NCBI GenBank assembly: GCA_016787485.1
Contig: JAEUUL010000008.1
Coordinates: forward strand, 171,200-235,199
Reading direction: 5' to 3'
Source: Bacteroidota bacterium
GTDB taxonomy: Bacteria > Bacteroidota > Bacteroidia > NS11-12g > UBA955
Length of the DNA: 64,000 nucleotides
This document shows positions 17,278-25,921 of the stretch, one piece after another. The translations under genes were made by a program, and so were the position numbers. Every line of letters starts with the position of its first letter. Position 1 is the stretch's first letter. The notes beneath the pieces were generated by a model that did not search any database, was not told the DNA's origin, and saw only the letters and a list, made by a program, of their open reading frames with translations.

Positions 17278-18498
17278 TCAGGCATCCAGTTCACCGGCAA
17301 TCACGTTCATGCTGCTCATGGTCAAAATAGCATCGCTGAGCATGGCGCCCTGTATCATCTCGGGGTAAGCCTGGTAGTATATAAAGCAAGGTCTGCGGAA
17401 ATGCAACCGGTAAGGGGTGCGGCCTCCGTCACTGATCAGATAATACCCCAGTTCTCCATTTGCACCTTCCACACTGTGGTACACTTCTCCGGCAGGAATG
17501 GCGGTTTCACCCATTACGATTTTAAAGTGGTAGATAAGTGCTTCCATGCTACTGTATACTTCCTGCTTGGGAGGTAAGTAAAAGTCGGGCACATCTGCGT
17601 AGTGTTTACCGGCCGGCATACCATCAAGGGCCTGCTGGATAATGCGCAGACTCTGCCGCATTTCTTCCTGCCTCACAAGAAACCGGTCATAAGTATCACC
17701 ATCTTTGCCAATGGGAATATCAAATTCAAAGTCCTGATAGCTGCTGTAGGGATTCATCACCCGCACATCATAATCTACTCCTGCAGCGCGCAGATTGGGT
17801 CCGGCAAAGCTATAGTTCAGTGCTCTTTCTGCAGAAATAGGACCTGCACCAATCACCCGATCCATAAAAATGCGGTTGCGGGTGAGCAGGTTATCGAACT
17901 CCTGCAGTTTGGCAGGAAACTCCTTAATGAACTTGCGCAATTTGCGGTCAAATTCCGGACTGAAATCTCTTTCAAAACCACCGATGCGTCCTACGTTTGT
18001 TGTAAGCCTTGCTCCGCAAACCTCTTCGTACAACTCGTAAATTTTCTCCCGTTCCTGAAAAACATAAGTAAATCCGGTAAGGGCACCTGTGTCTACCCCG
18101 ATTACAGAGTTGCACACAAGGTGATCGGCGATACGGGCAAGTTCCATGATGATAACCCGCATGTACTCCACTTTTTTGGGAAGCTCGGCTCCGATGAGTT
18201 TCTCTACTGTCATATGCCAGCCCATATTGTTGATGGGTGATGAACAGTAGTTCAGCCGGTCCGTGATAGGAGTAATCTGGTTGTAAGGCCTTCTTTCCGC
18301 CAGTTTTTCAAACGCACGGTGAATGTAGCCAATGGTGGGTTCTCCACTGATGATGCGTTCCCCGTCAATTTTCAGAATGTTCTGAAATACGCCATGGGTT
18401 GCAGGGTGCGTGGGACCCAGATTCAGGGTGGCAATTTCACCGTCTATGGTGTCGAGGGCAGACAATTGCCCGTTTTGATTCACTTTAAGGTTGTTCAT
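17278..18498 (-). CDS. nuoD: NADH-quinone oxidoreductase subunit D
   Basis: NuoD is the 49-kDa-type subunit lining the quinone pocket. The 406-aa product carries LGPTHPATHG near residue 28 with the quinone-site His, GYIHRAFEKLAE near 60, and the C-terminal GELGYYLISDGGRTPYRLHFRRPCF segment near 350. NuoD is separate from NuoC here, not fused as in E. coli. Its ATG overlaps the nuoC stop by 4 nt (ATGA), indicating translational coupling. Confidence 0.97.
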   Translation of the reverse strand: MNNLKVNQNGQLSALDTIDGEIATLNLGPTHPATHGVFQNILKIDGERIISGEPTIGYIHRAFEKLAERRPYNQITPITDRLNYCSSPINNMGWHMTVEKLIGAELPKKVEYMRVIIMELARIADHLVCNSVIGVDTGALTGFTYVFQEREKIYELYEEVCGARLTTNVGRIGGFERDFSPEFDRKLRKFIKEFPAKLQEFDNLLTRNRIFMDRVIGAGPISAERALNYSFAGPNLRAAGVDYDVRVMNPYSSYQDFEFDIPIGKDGDTYDRFLVRQEEMRQSLRIIQQALDGMPAGKHYADVPDFYLPPKQEVYSSMEALIYHFKIVMGETAIPAGEVYHSVEGANGELGYYLISDGGRTPYRLHFRRPCFIYYQAYPEMIQGAMLSDAILTMSSMNVIAGELDA

Positions 18499-18998
18499 CG
18501 GCCAAAAAATCTGTCGTCTTTGTCTTCACGGGTTTCGTCTTCAAGTGCGTATTGTTTCAATAAGGGATGATAGTCCATTTCATCCATATTCAAAATGCGC
18601 TTCAACTGGGGATGACCGTCGAATTGCACACCATAAAAATCAAATGTTTCGCGTTCCATCCAGTTGGCACCGCTAAAAATTCCTGTAAGTGAGGCAATAT
18701 GCCCACCGGCAACAGGCAGAAATGCCTTAAGCCGCACCCGCAGGTTGTTTGGCAAACTGTGCAAATGGTAGACTACCGCTATTTCCCTGCCGGATTGTTC
18801 CGGGTAATGCACGGCGCACAAGTCGGTGAGGTAAGTCATCTTTAACTCCGGGTGATTGTACAACCAGCCCACAATATCAATAAGTTTTTCAGGGTTGATT
18901 TCGATGGTGAGCAAACCAAAGGGCTCTTCATGTCCCAGCAGATCAGACCCGAAATGTTCCTGTATGGATTGTTTTGCAAATGCGTTATCTATAGCCAT
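18495..18998 (-). CDS. nuoC: NADH-quinone oxidoreductase subunit C
   Basis: The 167-aa protein matches the 30-kDa subunit of complex I, a structural part of the connecting module. The family signature is present as ANWMERETFDFYGVQFDGHP followed by LKRILNMDEMDYHPLLKQYALED (residues about 110-155). It begins 2 nt after the nuoB stop and overlaps nuoD by 4 nt. Confidence 0.96.
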   Translation of the reverse strand: MAIDNAFAKQSIQEHFGSDLLGHEEPFGLLTIEINPEKLIDIVGWLYNHPELKMTYLTDLCAVHYPEQSGREIAVVYHLHSLPNNLRVRLKAFLPVAGGHIASLTGIFSGANWMERETFDFYGVQFDGHPQLKRILNMDEMDYHPLLKQYALEDETREDKDDRFFGR

Positions 18999-19000
18999 AA

Positions 19001-19543
19001 TCAGGATGTTTGAATGTGATAGCTTTCCAGCATTTTTTTGTACTCGTCTGAATTTCTTCTTCTCAGGCTTTCATTGCGGGCAAGTTCCTGAATTTTCAGG
19101 ACCCCTTCAATGATCTGCTCGGGCCTGGGAGGGCATCCGGGTACATACACATCCACCGGAATAATGCGGTCAATTCCCTGTAACACACTGTATGTATCAA
19201 AAATCCCTCCTGAACTGGCGCAGGCACCCACTGATATTACCCACTTCGGTTCTGCCATCTGGTCGTATACCTGTTTCAATACCGGGCCCATTTTTTTTGC
19301 AATGGTTCCCATTACCATCAGCAGATCCGCCTGTCGGGGAGAAAAACTGAGTCTTTCTGAACCGAAACGGGCCAAATCGTAATTGCTGGCCATCGTAGCC
19401 ATGAATTCAATACCGCAGCAGGAAGTTGCAAACGGCAATGGCCACAGCGAGTTTGCCCGGGCCATGCCAATCACTTTGTCAAGAGAAGTGGCAAAAAATC
19501 CCTGACCCTCCAATCCTTCCGGTGCTTCAACCAATTTTACCAT
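19001..19543 (-). CDS. nuoB: NADH-quinone oxidoreductase subunit B
   Basis: NuoB holds cluster N2, the last electron carrier before quinone. In this 180-aa product the ligands are the tandem Cys42-Cys43 (SCCGIEF), Cys108 (GACAS) and Cys137 (PGCPPRPE), all conserved. The [13 protein letters not shown] segment (YDLARFGSE near residue 56) also fits. It lies 19 nt after nuoA and 2 nt before nuoC. Confidence 0.97.
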   Translation of the reverse strand: MVKLVEAPEGLEGQGFFATSLDKVIGMARANSLWPLPFATSCCGIEFMATMASNYDLARFGSERLSFSPRQADLLMVMGTIAKKMGPVLKQVYDQMAEPKWVISVGACASSGGIFDTYSVLQGIDRIIPVDVYVPGCPPRPEQIIEGVLKIQELARNESLRRRNSDEYKKMLESYHIQTS

Positions 19544-19562
19544 TGTGTAATTGTGTTAATGA

Positions 19563-19928
19563 TTATTTATCCCACTCAAACGCGCCTTTGCGCCATACAT
19601 AAATGAAACCTGCCAGAAATATGGCAACGAAAGTGACCACAGCAATAAACCCTTCCATACCCATGTCTTTAAAGTTAACAGCATAGGGATAAAAGAAGAT
19701 AACCTCCACATCGAAGAGCACGAAAAGTATAGCCGTAAGAAAGTATTTTACACTTATCGGGTAGCGGGCATTGCCCTGACTTTCAATCCCGCATTCGAAA
19801 TTCTCATCTTTTTGGACAGTTTTTCGACTGGGTCCCAGTTTTGAAGATAAAAACAGGGCTAAGACTACAAAGCCCACAGCTACCAGTATCTGCAGCAGTA
19901 TGGGGATATAACCGGCGGAGGTGCTCAT
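19563..19928 (-). CDS. nuoA: NADH-quinone oxidoreductase subunit A, operon start
   Basis: NuoA is a small membrane subunit near the quinone channel. From the ATG at 19928 it has 121 aa with three hydrophobic helices. The conserved loop FECGIESQGNARYPISVKY bears the functional Cys, and FDVEVIFFYPYAV lies in the second helix. An upstream ATG at 19976 is open, but its extra 16 residues (FIHSLYYICTQ) do not belong to the family, and a TACATTTG promoter box overlaps that stretch at 19936-19943, so the shorter start is preferred. Confidence 0.95.
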   Translation of the reverse strand: MSTSAGYIPILLQILVAVGFVVLALFLSSKLGPSRKTVQKDENFECGIESQGNARYPISVKYFLTAILFVLFDVEVIFFYPYAVNFKDMGMEGFIAVVTFVAIFLAGFIYVWRKGAFEWDK

Positions 19929-19935
19929 TTGGGTG

Positions 19936-19943
19936 CAAATGTA
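19936..19943 (-). promoter_or_regulatory. -7 box of the nuo operon, 7 nt before the nuoA ATG
   Basis: The minus strand reads TACATTTG followed by CACCCAA and the nuoA ATG. If transcription begins 5-7 nt after the box, as is usual for this element, the nuo mRNA starts at or within one or two bases of the initiation codon. No clear TTTG is found 19-20 nt upstream. Confidence 0.5.
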
Positions 19944-20052
19944 ATACAAGGAGTGGATGAATTTCGAGGGTGGCAAGCGGCATTTTTACACTTCCTTTTG
20001 TCATATCCACATCAAAAAAGCGGGAGCAGAAAAGGAGGTGTGAAAAAGCCGG

Positions 20053-20060
20053 TAGTTTTG
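20053..20060 (+). promoter_or_regulatory. Candidate -7 box for the T9SS type A protein gene
   Basis: TAGTTTTG matches TAnnTTTG and lies 24 nt before the ATG at 20085. No -33 TTTG is seen at the usual spacing. Confidence 0.4.
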
Positions 20061-20084
20061 CAGATTAACAAATCTGAAAGCAAA

Positions 20085-20879
20085 ATGACAAAACATTACA
20101 TGAAAATTTTGATTCCCACTATGCTGGCTGGTTTTATCAGTTTAAGCAGCAGCGGAGGCAGAACCGATGACCGTACCGGTGCTCCGGGCAGTGCGAGCAA
20201 CTGTTCGAATGGCGGATTTTGCCATGCCGGCGGCTCGCTGAGTGCCTCAATGACCATAGGGGTTACTGAAAAAGGAAAGCTTACCCCTGTTACTTCATAT
20301 AAGGCAGGCACTACATACACCATTGCCATTGCCACCGTGAGTTCCTTTTCTGTAAGCAAGGGATTTCAGGCAACCGTTCTTGATGTATCCAACAATGCAT
20401 CCGGAACCCTTTCCGGAGCCAGCGCCGGCAGCAGCATCATATCTGCAAACAGCCGTTCACTGGCGGTGCAATCCTCTGCTTCATCTCTGGGTATCTGGAC
20501 CTTTGACTGGACCGCACCTGCCAACCCAACGGGCAGCGTAACCATCTACGCTGCAGGTGTTGCAGGAAACTCCAGCAACAGTGAAAGTGGAGACCAGGCT
20601 GTGACCAAAACGGCTACCTTAACGCTGGACAATTCCAGCGGACTGTCTCAATCCAAAGCAACTGAGGTAAACATTTTTCCAAACCCCGCATCGGACTATC
20701 TGCATATCACTATTCCCTGCAAACAAGTGGGCCTGACAAATACTTCCGGTAAGAGAATCCTGGTACCGGTTGTGGGTGGCACCGCAGATTTGCGCCTGAT
20801 ATCACCCGGAACCTATCAACTGGACTTGTTGCATCAGGGTAAAAGACAATTACAAAAACTGGTCATTGTCAATCATTAA
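20085..20879 (+). CDS. Secreted protein with choice-of-anchor-V-like domain and T9SS type A tail
   Basis: From the ATG at 20085 the product has 264 aa; a second ATG at 20100 directly precedes the signal peptide (MKILIPTMLAGFISLSSSG). The mature N-terminus has GRTDDRTGAPGS, then CSNGGFCHAGG, resembling the GxTGAPG...C...CH segment of choice-of-anchor-V/Reeler-like domains of Bacteroidota. A beta-sandwich follows to about residue 185. The end (VNIFPNPASDYLHITIP to GTYQLDLLHQGKRQLQKLVIVNH) is a type A sorting domain, so it should be exported by the type IX system and attached to the surface. It is transcribed divergently from nuoA. The function of the main domain is unknown. Confidence 0.85.
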   Translation: MTKHYMKILIPTMLAGFISLSSSGGRTDDRTGAPGSASNCSNGGFCHAGGSLSASMTIGVTEKGKLTPVTSYKAGTTYTIAIATVSSFSVSKGFQATVLDVSNNASGTLSGASAGSSIISANSRSLAVQSSASSLGIWTFDWTAPANPTGSVTIYAAGVAGNSSNSESGDQAVTKTATLTLDNSSGLSQSKATEVNIFPNPASDYLHITIPCKQVGLTNTSGKRILVPVVGGTADLRLISPGTYQLDLLHQGKRQLQKLVIVNH

Positions 20880-21001
20880 TCATTAAAATGTTACCTTTTG
20901 AAAAACGGTAATAAAGTCAAAACCGGATTTCACAAAGTCAAAAGGGGGTTACACATATTTCTTTTAAATGTATGTATTGATCCCACATACCTTTGAATCA
21001 A

Positions 21002-21093
21002 CAAAAAGCCCTGACCGGCAAACCAAACACGCCCCCCTCCATTTTTTCATTATACAAATTCGGTCCCGGAATATCTCCGGGGCCGTTTTTTTT
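21002..21093 (+). ncRNA. Possible small RNA ending in a strong terminator
   Basis: A TACCTTTG box at 20988-20995 lies 66 nt before a strong intrinsic terminator at 21061-21093, in a 249-bp gap between two converging genes. A start a few bases after the box would give an RNA of about 90 nt. There is no convincing reading frame inside. The box has no clear -33 partner, and the terminator may simply end the transcript of the upstream secreted-protein gene, so this is tentative. Confidence 0.25.
21061..21093 (+). terminator. Intrinsic terminator
   Basis: A 10-bp stem (21061-21070 with 21076-21085, one G-T pair) closes the loop ATATC and is followed by eight T residues. It points rightwards and ends transcription coming from the T9SS type A gene or a small RNA before the oppositely oriented mltG. 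Confidence 0.85.
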
Positions 21094-21128
21094 ATACCCC
21101 ACCGGAACGAAAGTCTTTATTCCTGTTT

Positions 21129-22136
21129 TTAAGGAAGTGCGTCAAGAGCACGGTGATACGCCCGTGCATTGCGGTTATGCTCCTCCAGGGTTTCGGCAAA
21201 CTGATGGTAGTTGCTGAAATCTGCTTTTGCACAGAAATAGAGGTAATTGTGGTGGGTGTAATTCAGCACAGCTTCAAGGCTTTCCTTGTTGGGAATGCAT
21301 AACGGTCCGGGAGGAAGTCCTTTATATAAATATGTGTTGTATGGGGACTGAATGCGCAAATCCGGGCCCAGCACCCTGCCGGATCTGCCGCGGGCAAATA
21401 CAACCGTGGGATCTGCCTGGAGCAGCATTCCCTTCCGTAACCGGTTTATATAAACACCGGCAATGTTTTGGTACTCATCGGTTTTGTTACTCTCTTTGGT
21501 CACAATACTGGCTAAAATGGCGGCCTGTATGGGTGTCAGCCCCTGTTTCCGGGCTTTATCAAGCCTTGTTGAGTTCCAGAAATTGCGGTACTCCTGGGCA
21601 ATTCTTGACATAAATCCCTTTAATCCCGTATTTACAAAGAGATTGTAGGTATTAGGGATAAACAAACAAGCCCAGGTTGTATCTGTTACCCCAAAAGGTT
21701 TAAGGCCGGCGGGTTCACCCAGAAAAAGAATGAGGGAATCCGGGTTGATCTCCAACTTCTCTGAAACTGCCAGGGCCAAGGATTGCTTGTCCATAGAACC
21801 GCGGATAACCACATTTGCCGTTTGATGCCGGTTTGTCTTTAGTTTCTGAATGAAATGATAGAGCCCCTCACCCGCTTCTATGTCGATTGTACAGGGCCAG
21901 ACTTTCTTATAACCCAATTTGTTTGCCCAGTAAACAAATGCTTCCTTGTCTTCAATTCCTGCAGCCCGTTCAAGCTCAGTGGCCAGTTTATCCAGATTCC
22001 AACCACTGCGTATGCGGAGTTTCACAGGTTGGTTTTTGGAAAATGCGGGTGTAAACAACCGTGCATAGAGAATACCGGAACCTACAGCGGCTATGCACGT
22101 TACAATCAACAAAATCCACAAAATGCGTTTTTTCAT
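21129..22136 (-). CDS. mltG: Endolytic transglycosylase MltG
   Basis: MltG (YceG family) is an inner-membrane lytic transglycosylase that cleaves nascent peptidoglycan strands. The 335-aa product has one N-terminal transmembrane helix (residues 4-26), a LysM-like region, and the catalytic part with FIPNTYNLF (159-167), the active Glu215 in ASIVTKESN, LQADPTVVFA near 245 and SPYNTYLYKGLPPGPLCIPN near 270. Length and order are as in the family. It is divergent from dapB, separated by 93 bp. Confidence 0.95.
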   Translation of the reverse strand: MKKRILWILLIVTCIAAVGSGILYARLFTPAFSKNQPVKLRIRSGWNLDKLATELERAAGIEDKEAFVYWANKLGYKKVWPCTIDIEAGEGLYHFIQKLKTNRHQTANVVIRGSMDKQSLALAVSEKLEINPDSLILFLGEPAGLKPFGVTDTTWACLFIPNTYNLFVNTGLKGFMSRIAQEYRNFWNSTRLDKARKQGLTPIQAAILASIVTKESNKTDEYQNIAGVYINRLRKGMLLQADPTVVFARGRSGRVLGPDLRIQSPYNTYLYKGLPPGPLCIPNKESLEAVLNYTHHNYLYFCAKADFSNYHQFAETLEEHNRNARAYHRALDALP

Positions 22137-22216
22137 ATTGGTCTTACAAAGCAGAAATTGGGGCGAAAATAGGGTGCATTCAGGAAGTGGCCATACTTCA
22201 ACCCTCCCCTACACCC

Positions 22217-22224
22217 TACATTTG
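22217..22224 (+). promoter_or_regulatory. -7 box 5 nt before the dapB GTG
   Basis: TACATTTG is followed by CACTT and the GTG start of dapB, leaving no room for a leader if the start point is at the usual distance. No -33 TTTG is visible. Confidence 0.5.
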
Positions 22225-22229
22225 CACTT

Positions 22230-22964
22230 GTGAAAATTGCAATCATCGGGTATGGAAAAATGGGAAAAGAAATCGAATCCATTGCCATAGCCCGCGGACA
22301 TGAAATAGTGGCGCGGTTCAGCACCCAACATGCTCTCAACGCAGATGAACTGAAAAAAGCCGATGTTGCCATAGAATTTACCAAACCGGACACCGCCCCT
22401 GAAAATCTAACCCATTGCCTTCAGAATGGGGTCCCTGTGGTGTGTGGAACCACCGGTTGGTATGACCATTTTGAGACAATTGCAACTTTGTGTAAAACAA
22501 ACAATGGCTCCTTATTTACAGCCACAAATTTTAGTCTGGGTGTAAATATCACTTTTGCCCTGAACGAATGGCTGGCTAAAATTATGGCCGGGCAAAGCGG
22601 GTACAGAGCCGGAATTACAGAAATACACCATACGCGGAAACTGGATGCTCCCAGCGGCACCGGACTCACACTCGCACAGGGCATTATCCGCAACAATCCA
22701 CACTTTGAGGGCTGGAAACTGGAGTCTGCCTGTGCAACTGCAGATTCGGGCCAGGTTCCCATTCATGCCATACGGGAGGGCGAAGTTCCCGGCACACATG
22801 TGGTAACCTGGGAAAGTGAAATTGATACATTGAAACTGGAACATATTGCCCATAGCAGAAAAGGGTTTGCACTGGGTGCAGTTTTGGCATCAGAATGGCT
22901 TATTGAACATAAAGGCGTTTTCGGTATGCAAGACATGCTTAATTTTGACGCTGTTATTCGCTGA
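22230..22964 (+). CDS. dapB: 4-hydroxy-tetrahydrodipicolinate reductase
   Basis: DapB reduces 4-hydroxy-tetrahydrodipicolinate with NAD(P)H in the lysine/diaminopimelate pathway, which supplies peptidoglycan. The 244-aa product has the nucleotide motif GYGKMG (7-12), the conserved CGTTGW turn (72-77) and the active-site segment EIHHTRKLDAPSGTG with His133-His134 and Lys137. The start is GTG, placed by the promoter box just upstream and by the Rossmann strand beginning at residue 2. lepB follows after 4 nt, so the two are one operon. Confidence 0.96.
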   Translation: MKIAIIGYGKMGKEIESIAIARGHEIVARFSTQHALNADELKKADVAIEFTKPDTAPENLTHCLQNGVPVVCGTTGWYDHFETIATLCKTNNGSLFTATNFSLGVNITFALNEWLAKIMAGQSGYRAGITEIHHTRKLDAPSGTGLTLAQGIIRNNPHFEGWKLESACATADSGQVPIHAIREGEVPGTHVVTWESEIDTLKLEHIAHSRKGFALGAVLASEWLIEHKGVFGMQDMLNFDAVIR

Positions 22965-22968
22965 ACTG

Positions 22969-24498
22969 ATGGAATCTTTTAACCTCGGATTATTTCTCAC
23001 ACTCTGGTGCACGGCATTTATCCTTACCCGTGCTGCCCTCGCCTCTTTATTTAAAAAAGCCGGCATAGCCTGGTACCTGGCTTGCATTCCCGTGTTAAGC
23101 TGGTGGTACTGGATAAAACTGGTGGGCCGCCCGTGGTGGTATATGATAGGGATGGTGATACCCTGTGTAAATATATTGTTCAGCTTTAACATCACACTGG
23201 ATTTGCTGCGCAGTTTTGGCCAAAACCGCTTCTGGCAGCATTTTCTGGGTATCGTGTTCACCTTCTTTTATCTGCCTCTCATCGCCTTTCGCAAGGATGT
23301 GGTATTTCTGGGTCCTGCCGGTAAGGCAGAATGGCGCAAAAAGAACATACCACCCCATGCCGGCACCCGGGAATGGGCCGATGCCCTTCTTTTTGCTGCC
23401 TATGTGGCCGGTGGCATGCGCGCACTTTACTTCGACCTGTACCAGATTCCTACCCCTTCAATGGAAAGCAATCTTATGGTGGGTGATTTTCTGGTGGTGA
23501 GCAGAGCCAAGGTAGGCATGCGTATACCCATGACTCCGATAACCGTGCCCGTAGTAGCCCATAAGGACCTCTTCGGATTCAAAGCTTTCAGCGATATTGT
23601 GGAATTGCCGTATATGCGACTGCCCGGCTGGTACACCATTAAGAACAACGATGTAATCGTATTCAACTGGCCTGCTGATAACAACGACGAGTTTCCGGTG
23701 GATAAGAGAGACAACTATGTGAAAAGATGCATAGGAATCCCCGGCGACAGTGTGGCCATCGTGGAAGGTATTGTTTATATCAACGGGAAAAAACTGCCGG
23801 CGGTGGGCCGTCAGCAGAAACAATATGTTCTGGGAATGAAAGAACCCATTACCACTGAATTTCTTTCAAGATACGATCTGGGCGTTGCCGATCCGTTCAG
23901 GTTCCGTGGCAGCAATGGAGATGATTCTGTAGTGGCATTAACGTACATTATCAATACCTACGAAGAAAATGCAGCAGCCATAGGCAATGACCCTGCTGTA
24001 AAGCGCATCGTGTTTAATAAACTCGCCCGTCAAATCGGTGGTCATGGCCCCTTCCTGGACAGCAGTGTCATTGGCGGCCGGAAAATAGTCAGTGACCTGG
24101 ACAATTATGGACCCTTTTATCTGCCCAAACGCGGGGATAAAATTCAGTTAACACCCGGCTCATTTGACTTTTACGGACTGGCCATCAACAACTATGAGAA
24201 AGCGGATATCACCATGCAGGGAAATAAATTCTTCCAGAATGGGGAGGAGGTAAAATCCTACACCTTTAAATATGGTTACTACTGGATGATGGGCGACAAC
24301 CGCTTTAACAGTTATGACAGCCGCATGTGGGGCTATGTGCCGGAAAACCATATCGTGGGGAAACCCCTGTTTACCTTTTTGAGTATGAAAAAAGCACAGG
24401 AAGTAATAGACGGAAATCCCCAGCGCACTGAAACCGACGAGTATCTGTATAAGTTTCAGGGCATACGGTGGAACCGTATCATGCGTGCAATAAGATAA
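22969..24498 (+). CDS. lepB: Signal peptidase I with extended N-terminal membrane region
   Basis: The enzyme removes signal peptides from exported proteins. From the ATG at 22969, 4 nt after dapB, it has 509 aa. The catalytic Ser164 is in IPTPSMESNLMVGD and Lys252 in YVKRCIGIPGDSV. The conserved GDNRFNSYDSRMWGYVP box is near residue 440. The first 150 residues contain several hydrophobic helices before the serine, more than the one or two of E. coli LepB, and a long insert separates the Lys box from the GDN box; from memory this is usual in Bacteroidota. The alternative start at 22846 lies inside dapB and is rejected. Confidence 0.94.
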   Translation: MESFNLGLFLTLWCTAFILTRAALASLFKKAGIAWYLACIPVLSWWYWIKLVGRPWWYMIGMVIPCVNILFSFNITLDLLRSFGQNRFWQHFLGIVFTFFYLPLIAFRKDVVFLGPAGKAEWRKKNIPPHAGTREWADALLFAAYVAGGMRALYFDLYQIPTPSMESNLMVGDFLVVSRAKVGMRIPMTPITVPVVAHKDLFGFKAFSDIVELPYMRLPGWYTIKNNDVIVFNWPADNNDEFPVDKRDNYVKRCIGIPGDSVAIVEGIVYINGKKLPAVGRQQKQYVLGMKEPITTEFLSRYDLGVADPFRFRGSNGDDSVVALTYIINTYEENAAAIGNDPAVKRIVFNKLARQIGGHGPFLDSSVIGGRKIVSDLDNYGPFYLPKRGDKIQLTPGSFDFYGLAINNYEKADITMQGNKFFQNGEEVKSYTFKYGYYWMMGDNRFNSYDSRMWGYVPENHIVGKPLFTFLSMKKAQEVIDGNPQRTETDEYLYKFQGIRWNRIMRAIR

Positions 24499-24503
24499 TC
24501 CGG

Positions 24504-25724
24504 TTACAGAAACATACCTGCCATGAGGTCTATATCGTGGTATTTGATGCCAAATTTATCTGCCAGATTTTTATTTGTAAGGCACCCTTTAAAGAGATAA
24601 GTACCCTTGCGTACACCCGGTTTCAGGCGCAGATAATCTGCAAACCCACCCATCTGAGCCATTTCATCGAGCATAGGTGTAAACACGTTGCTCAGCGCAT
24701 AGCTGGCAGTGCGGCTCACCCTGCTTGCAATGTTCGGCACACAGTAATGGATTACATCGTGCTTGCGAAAGACGGGTCGTTCGTGGTTGGTGACCTCACT
24801 GGTTTCAAAATTACCCCCGCGGTCTATGGCCACATCAATAATCACACTGTTTGCCCGCATGGCAGATACCATATCTTCGGTAACCACCACCGGGCTGCGG
24901 GCGCCTTTGCCTGTAAGCGCACCAATGACCACATCCGCGCTTTCAAGGGCACTCCTCAACACTTTGGGATGAATGGTGCTGGTATATAAGTGAAAACCAA
25001 AATGCTTCTGCACCCTTCTCAGCCGGTACATATTGTTATCAAACACTTTTACGTTTGCTCCCAGCCCCAGCGCTGCTTTTATAGCAAATTCCCCAACAGC
25101 GCCGGCACCGATAACCACAACCTGTGTAGGCGGGACACCGGCAAATCCACCCAGTAATTCCCCTTTGCCGGTATGGGTATTGTTCAGATATTCAGCAGCA
25201 ATGAGTATGCTGGCTGTACCGGCGATCTCACTCATGGCACGGATGATGGGCAATGCTCCGGAATCGTCTTCCAGAAACTCATAAGCCATGGCATTGATGC
25301 GCTTGTCCATCATCATGCGCAGGAGCAAATCGTCCATCTGATTGATTTGCAGCGCTGATATCAGCAGTTGACCCGGTCGCATCAAATCGATTTCCTTGCG
25401 GGTTGGCGGATCTATCTTAAGCACAATATCGCAATCATAGATATCCTTGTTGCTATAGACAATCTCAGCACCGGATTCAGAATATTGGGCATCACTGAAG
25501 TTTGCATTGCGACCAGCCCCACTCTCCAGTTTCATGCGGTGTCCGTTTGAAGTAAAATACTGGACTGCCGAGGGTGTGAGTGGCACACGGTTTTCCTGAA
25601 AGGTTACCTCTTTGGGTATTCCTATATTTAAACTGTGGTTTCGCGGATTCATCCGCAGGGTTTGGGCCTGAGTTTCAGCCTGAACGTTCAGTTGGGTGAT
25701 TTCTTCAAACAGTTTTTTCGACAT
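24504..25724 (-). CDS. ald: Alanine dehydrogenase
   Basis: The enzyme interconverts L-alanine and pyruvate plus ammonia with NAD. The 406-aa product matches the AlaDH/PNT family: IGIPKEVTFQENRVPLTP near residue 34 with substrate-binding Arg and Lys, VVVIGAGAVGEFA near 203 for NAD binding, DVAIDRGGNFETS near 297, and VPNIASRVSRTASYALSN near 328. About 30 extra residues precede the first beta strand. It converges with lepB, with only 5 nt between the stops. Confidence 0.93.
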   Translation of the reverse strand: MSKKLFEEITQLNVQAETQAQTLRMNPRNHSLNIGIPKEVTFQENRVPLTPSAVQYFTSNGHRMKLESGAGRNANFSDAQYSESGAEIVYSNKDIYDCDIVLKIDPPTRKEIDLMRPGQLLISALQINQMDDLLLRMMMDKRINAMAYEFLEDDSGALPIIRAMSEIAGTASILIAAEYLNNTHTGKGELLGGFAGVPPTQVVVIGAGAVGEFAIKAALGLGANVKVFDNNMYRLRRVQKHFGFHLYTSTIHPKVLRSALESADVVIGALTGKGARSPVVVTEDMVSAMRANSVIIDVAIDRGGNFETSEVTNHERPVFRKHDVIHYCVPNIASRVSRTASYALSNVFTPMLDEMAQMGGFADYLRLKPGVRKGTYLFKGCLTNKNLADKFGIKYHDIDLMAGMFL

Positions 25725-25855
25725 ACCAGACGGGTGTATCCTTTTCTCAACACATTTTACCTGAAACCCAGGGCTATATGCAACCCAGGACTTCCGGCTT
25801 TTTCACAAATATAGGCAATAAAGGAACTTGTGAAAACGTTATTCTTGGTGCAATT

Positions 25856-25887
25856 TTTGCATGTTGTACGGATGAGGGTTATTTTTG
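25856..25887 (+). promoter_or_regulatory. Consensus Bacteroidota promoter of the LysM transglycosylase gene
   Basis: TTTG (25856-25859), a 20-nt spacer and TATTTTTG (25880-25887) match both elements of the housekeeping promoter. The predicted start leaves a leader of about 28 nt before the ATG at 25922. Confidence 0.75.
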
Positions 25888-25921
25888 TAAACCCCGGGGG
25901 ATTAAAAACAGAACAGGAAAA

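Noticed and set aside
20993..21217. 74-codon frame starting at TTG after 20993
   Set aside because: It crosses the strong terminator and the 3' end of mltG and has no protein-like features.
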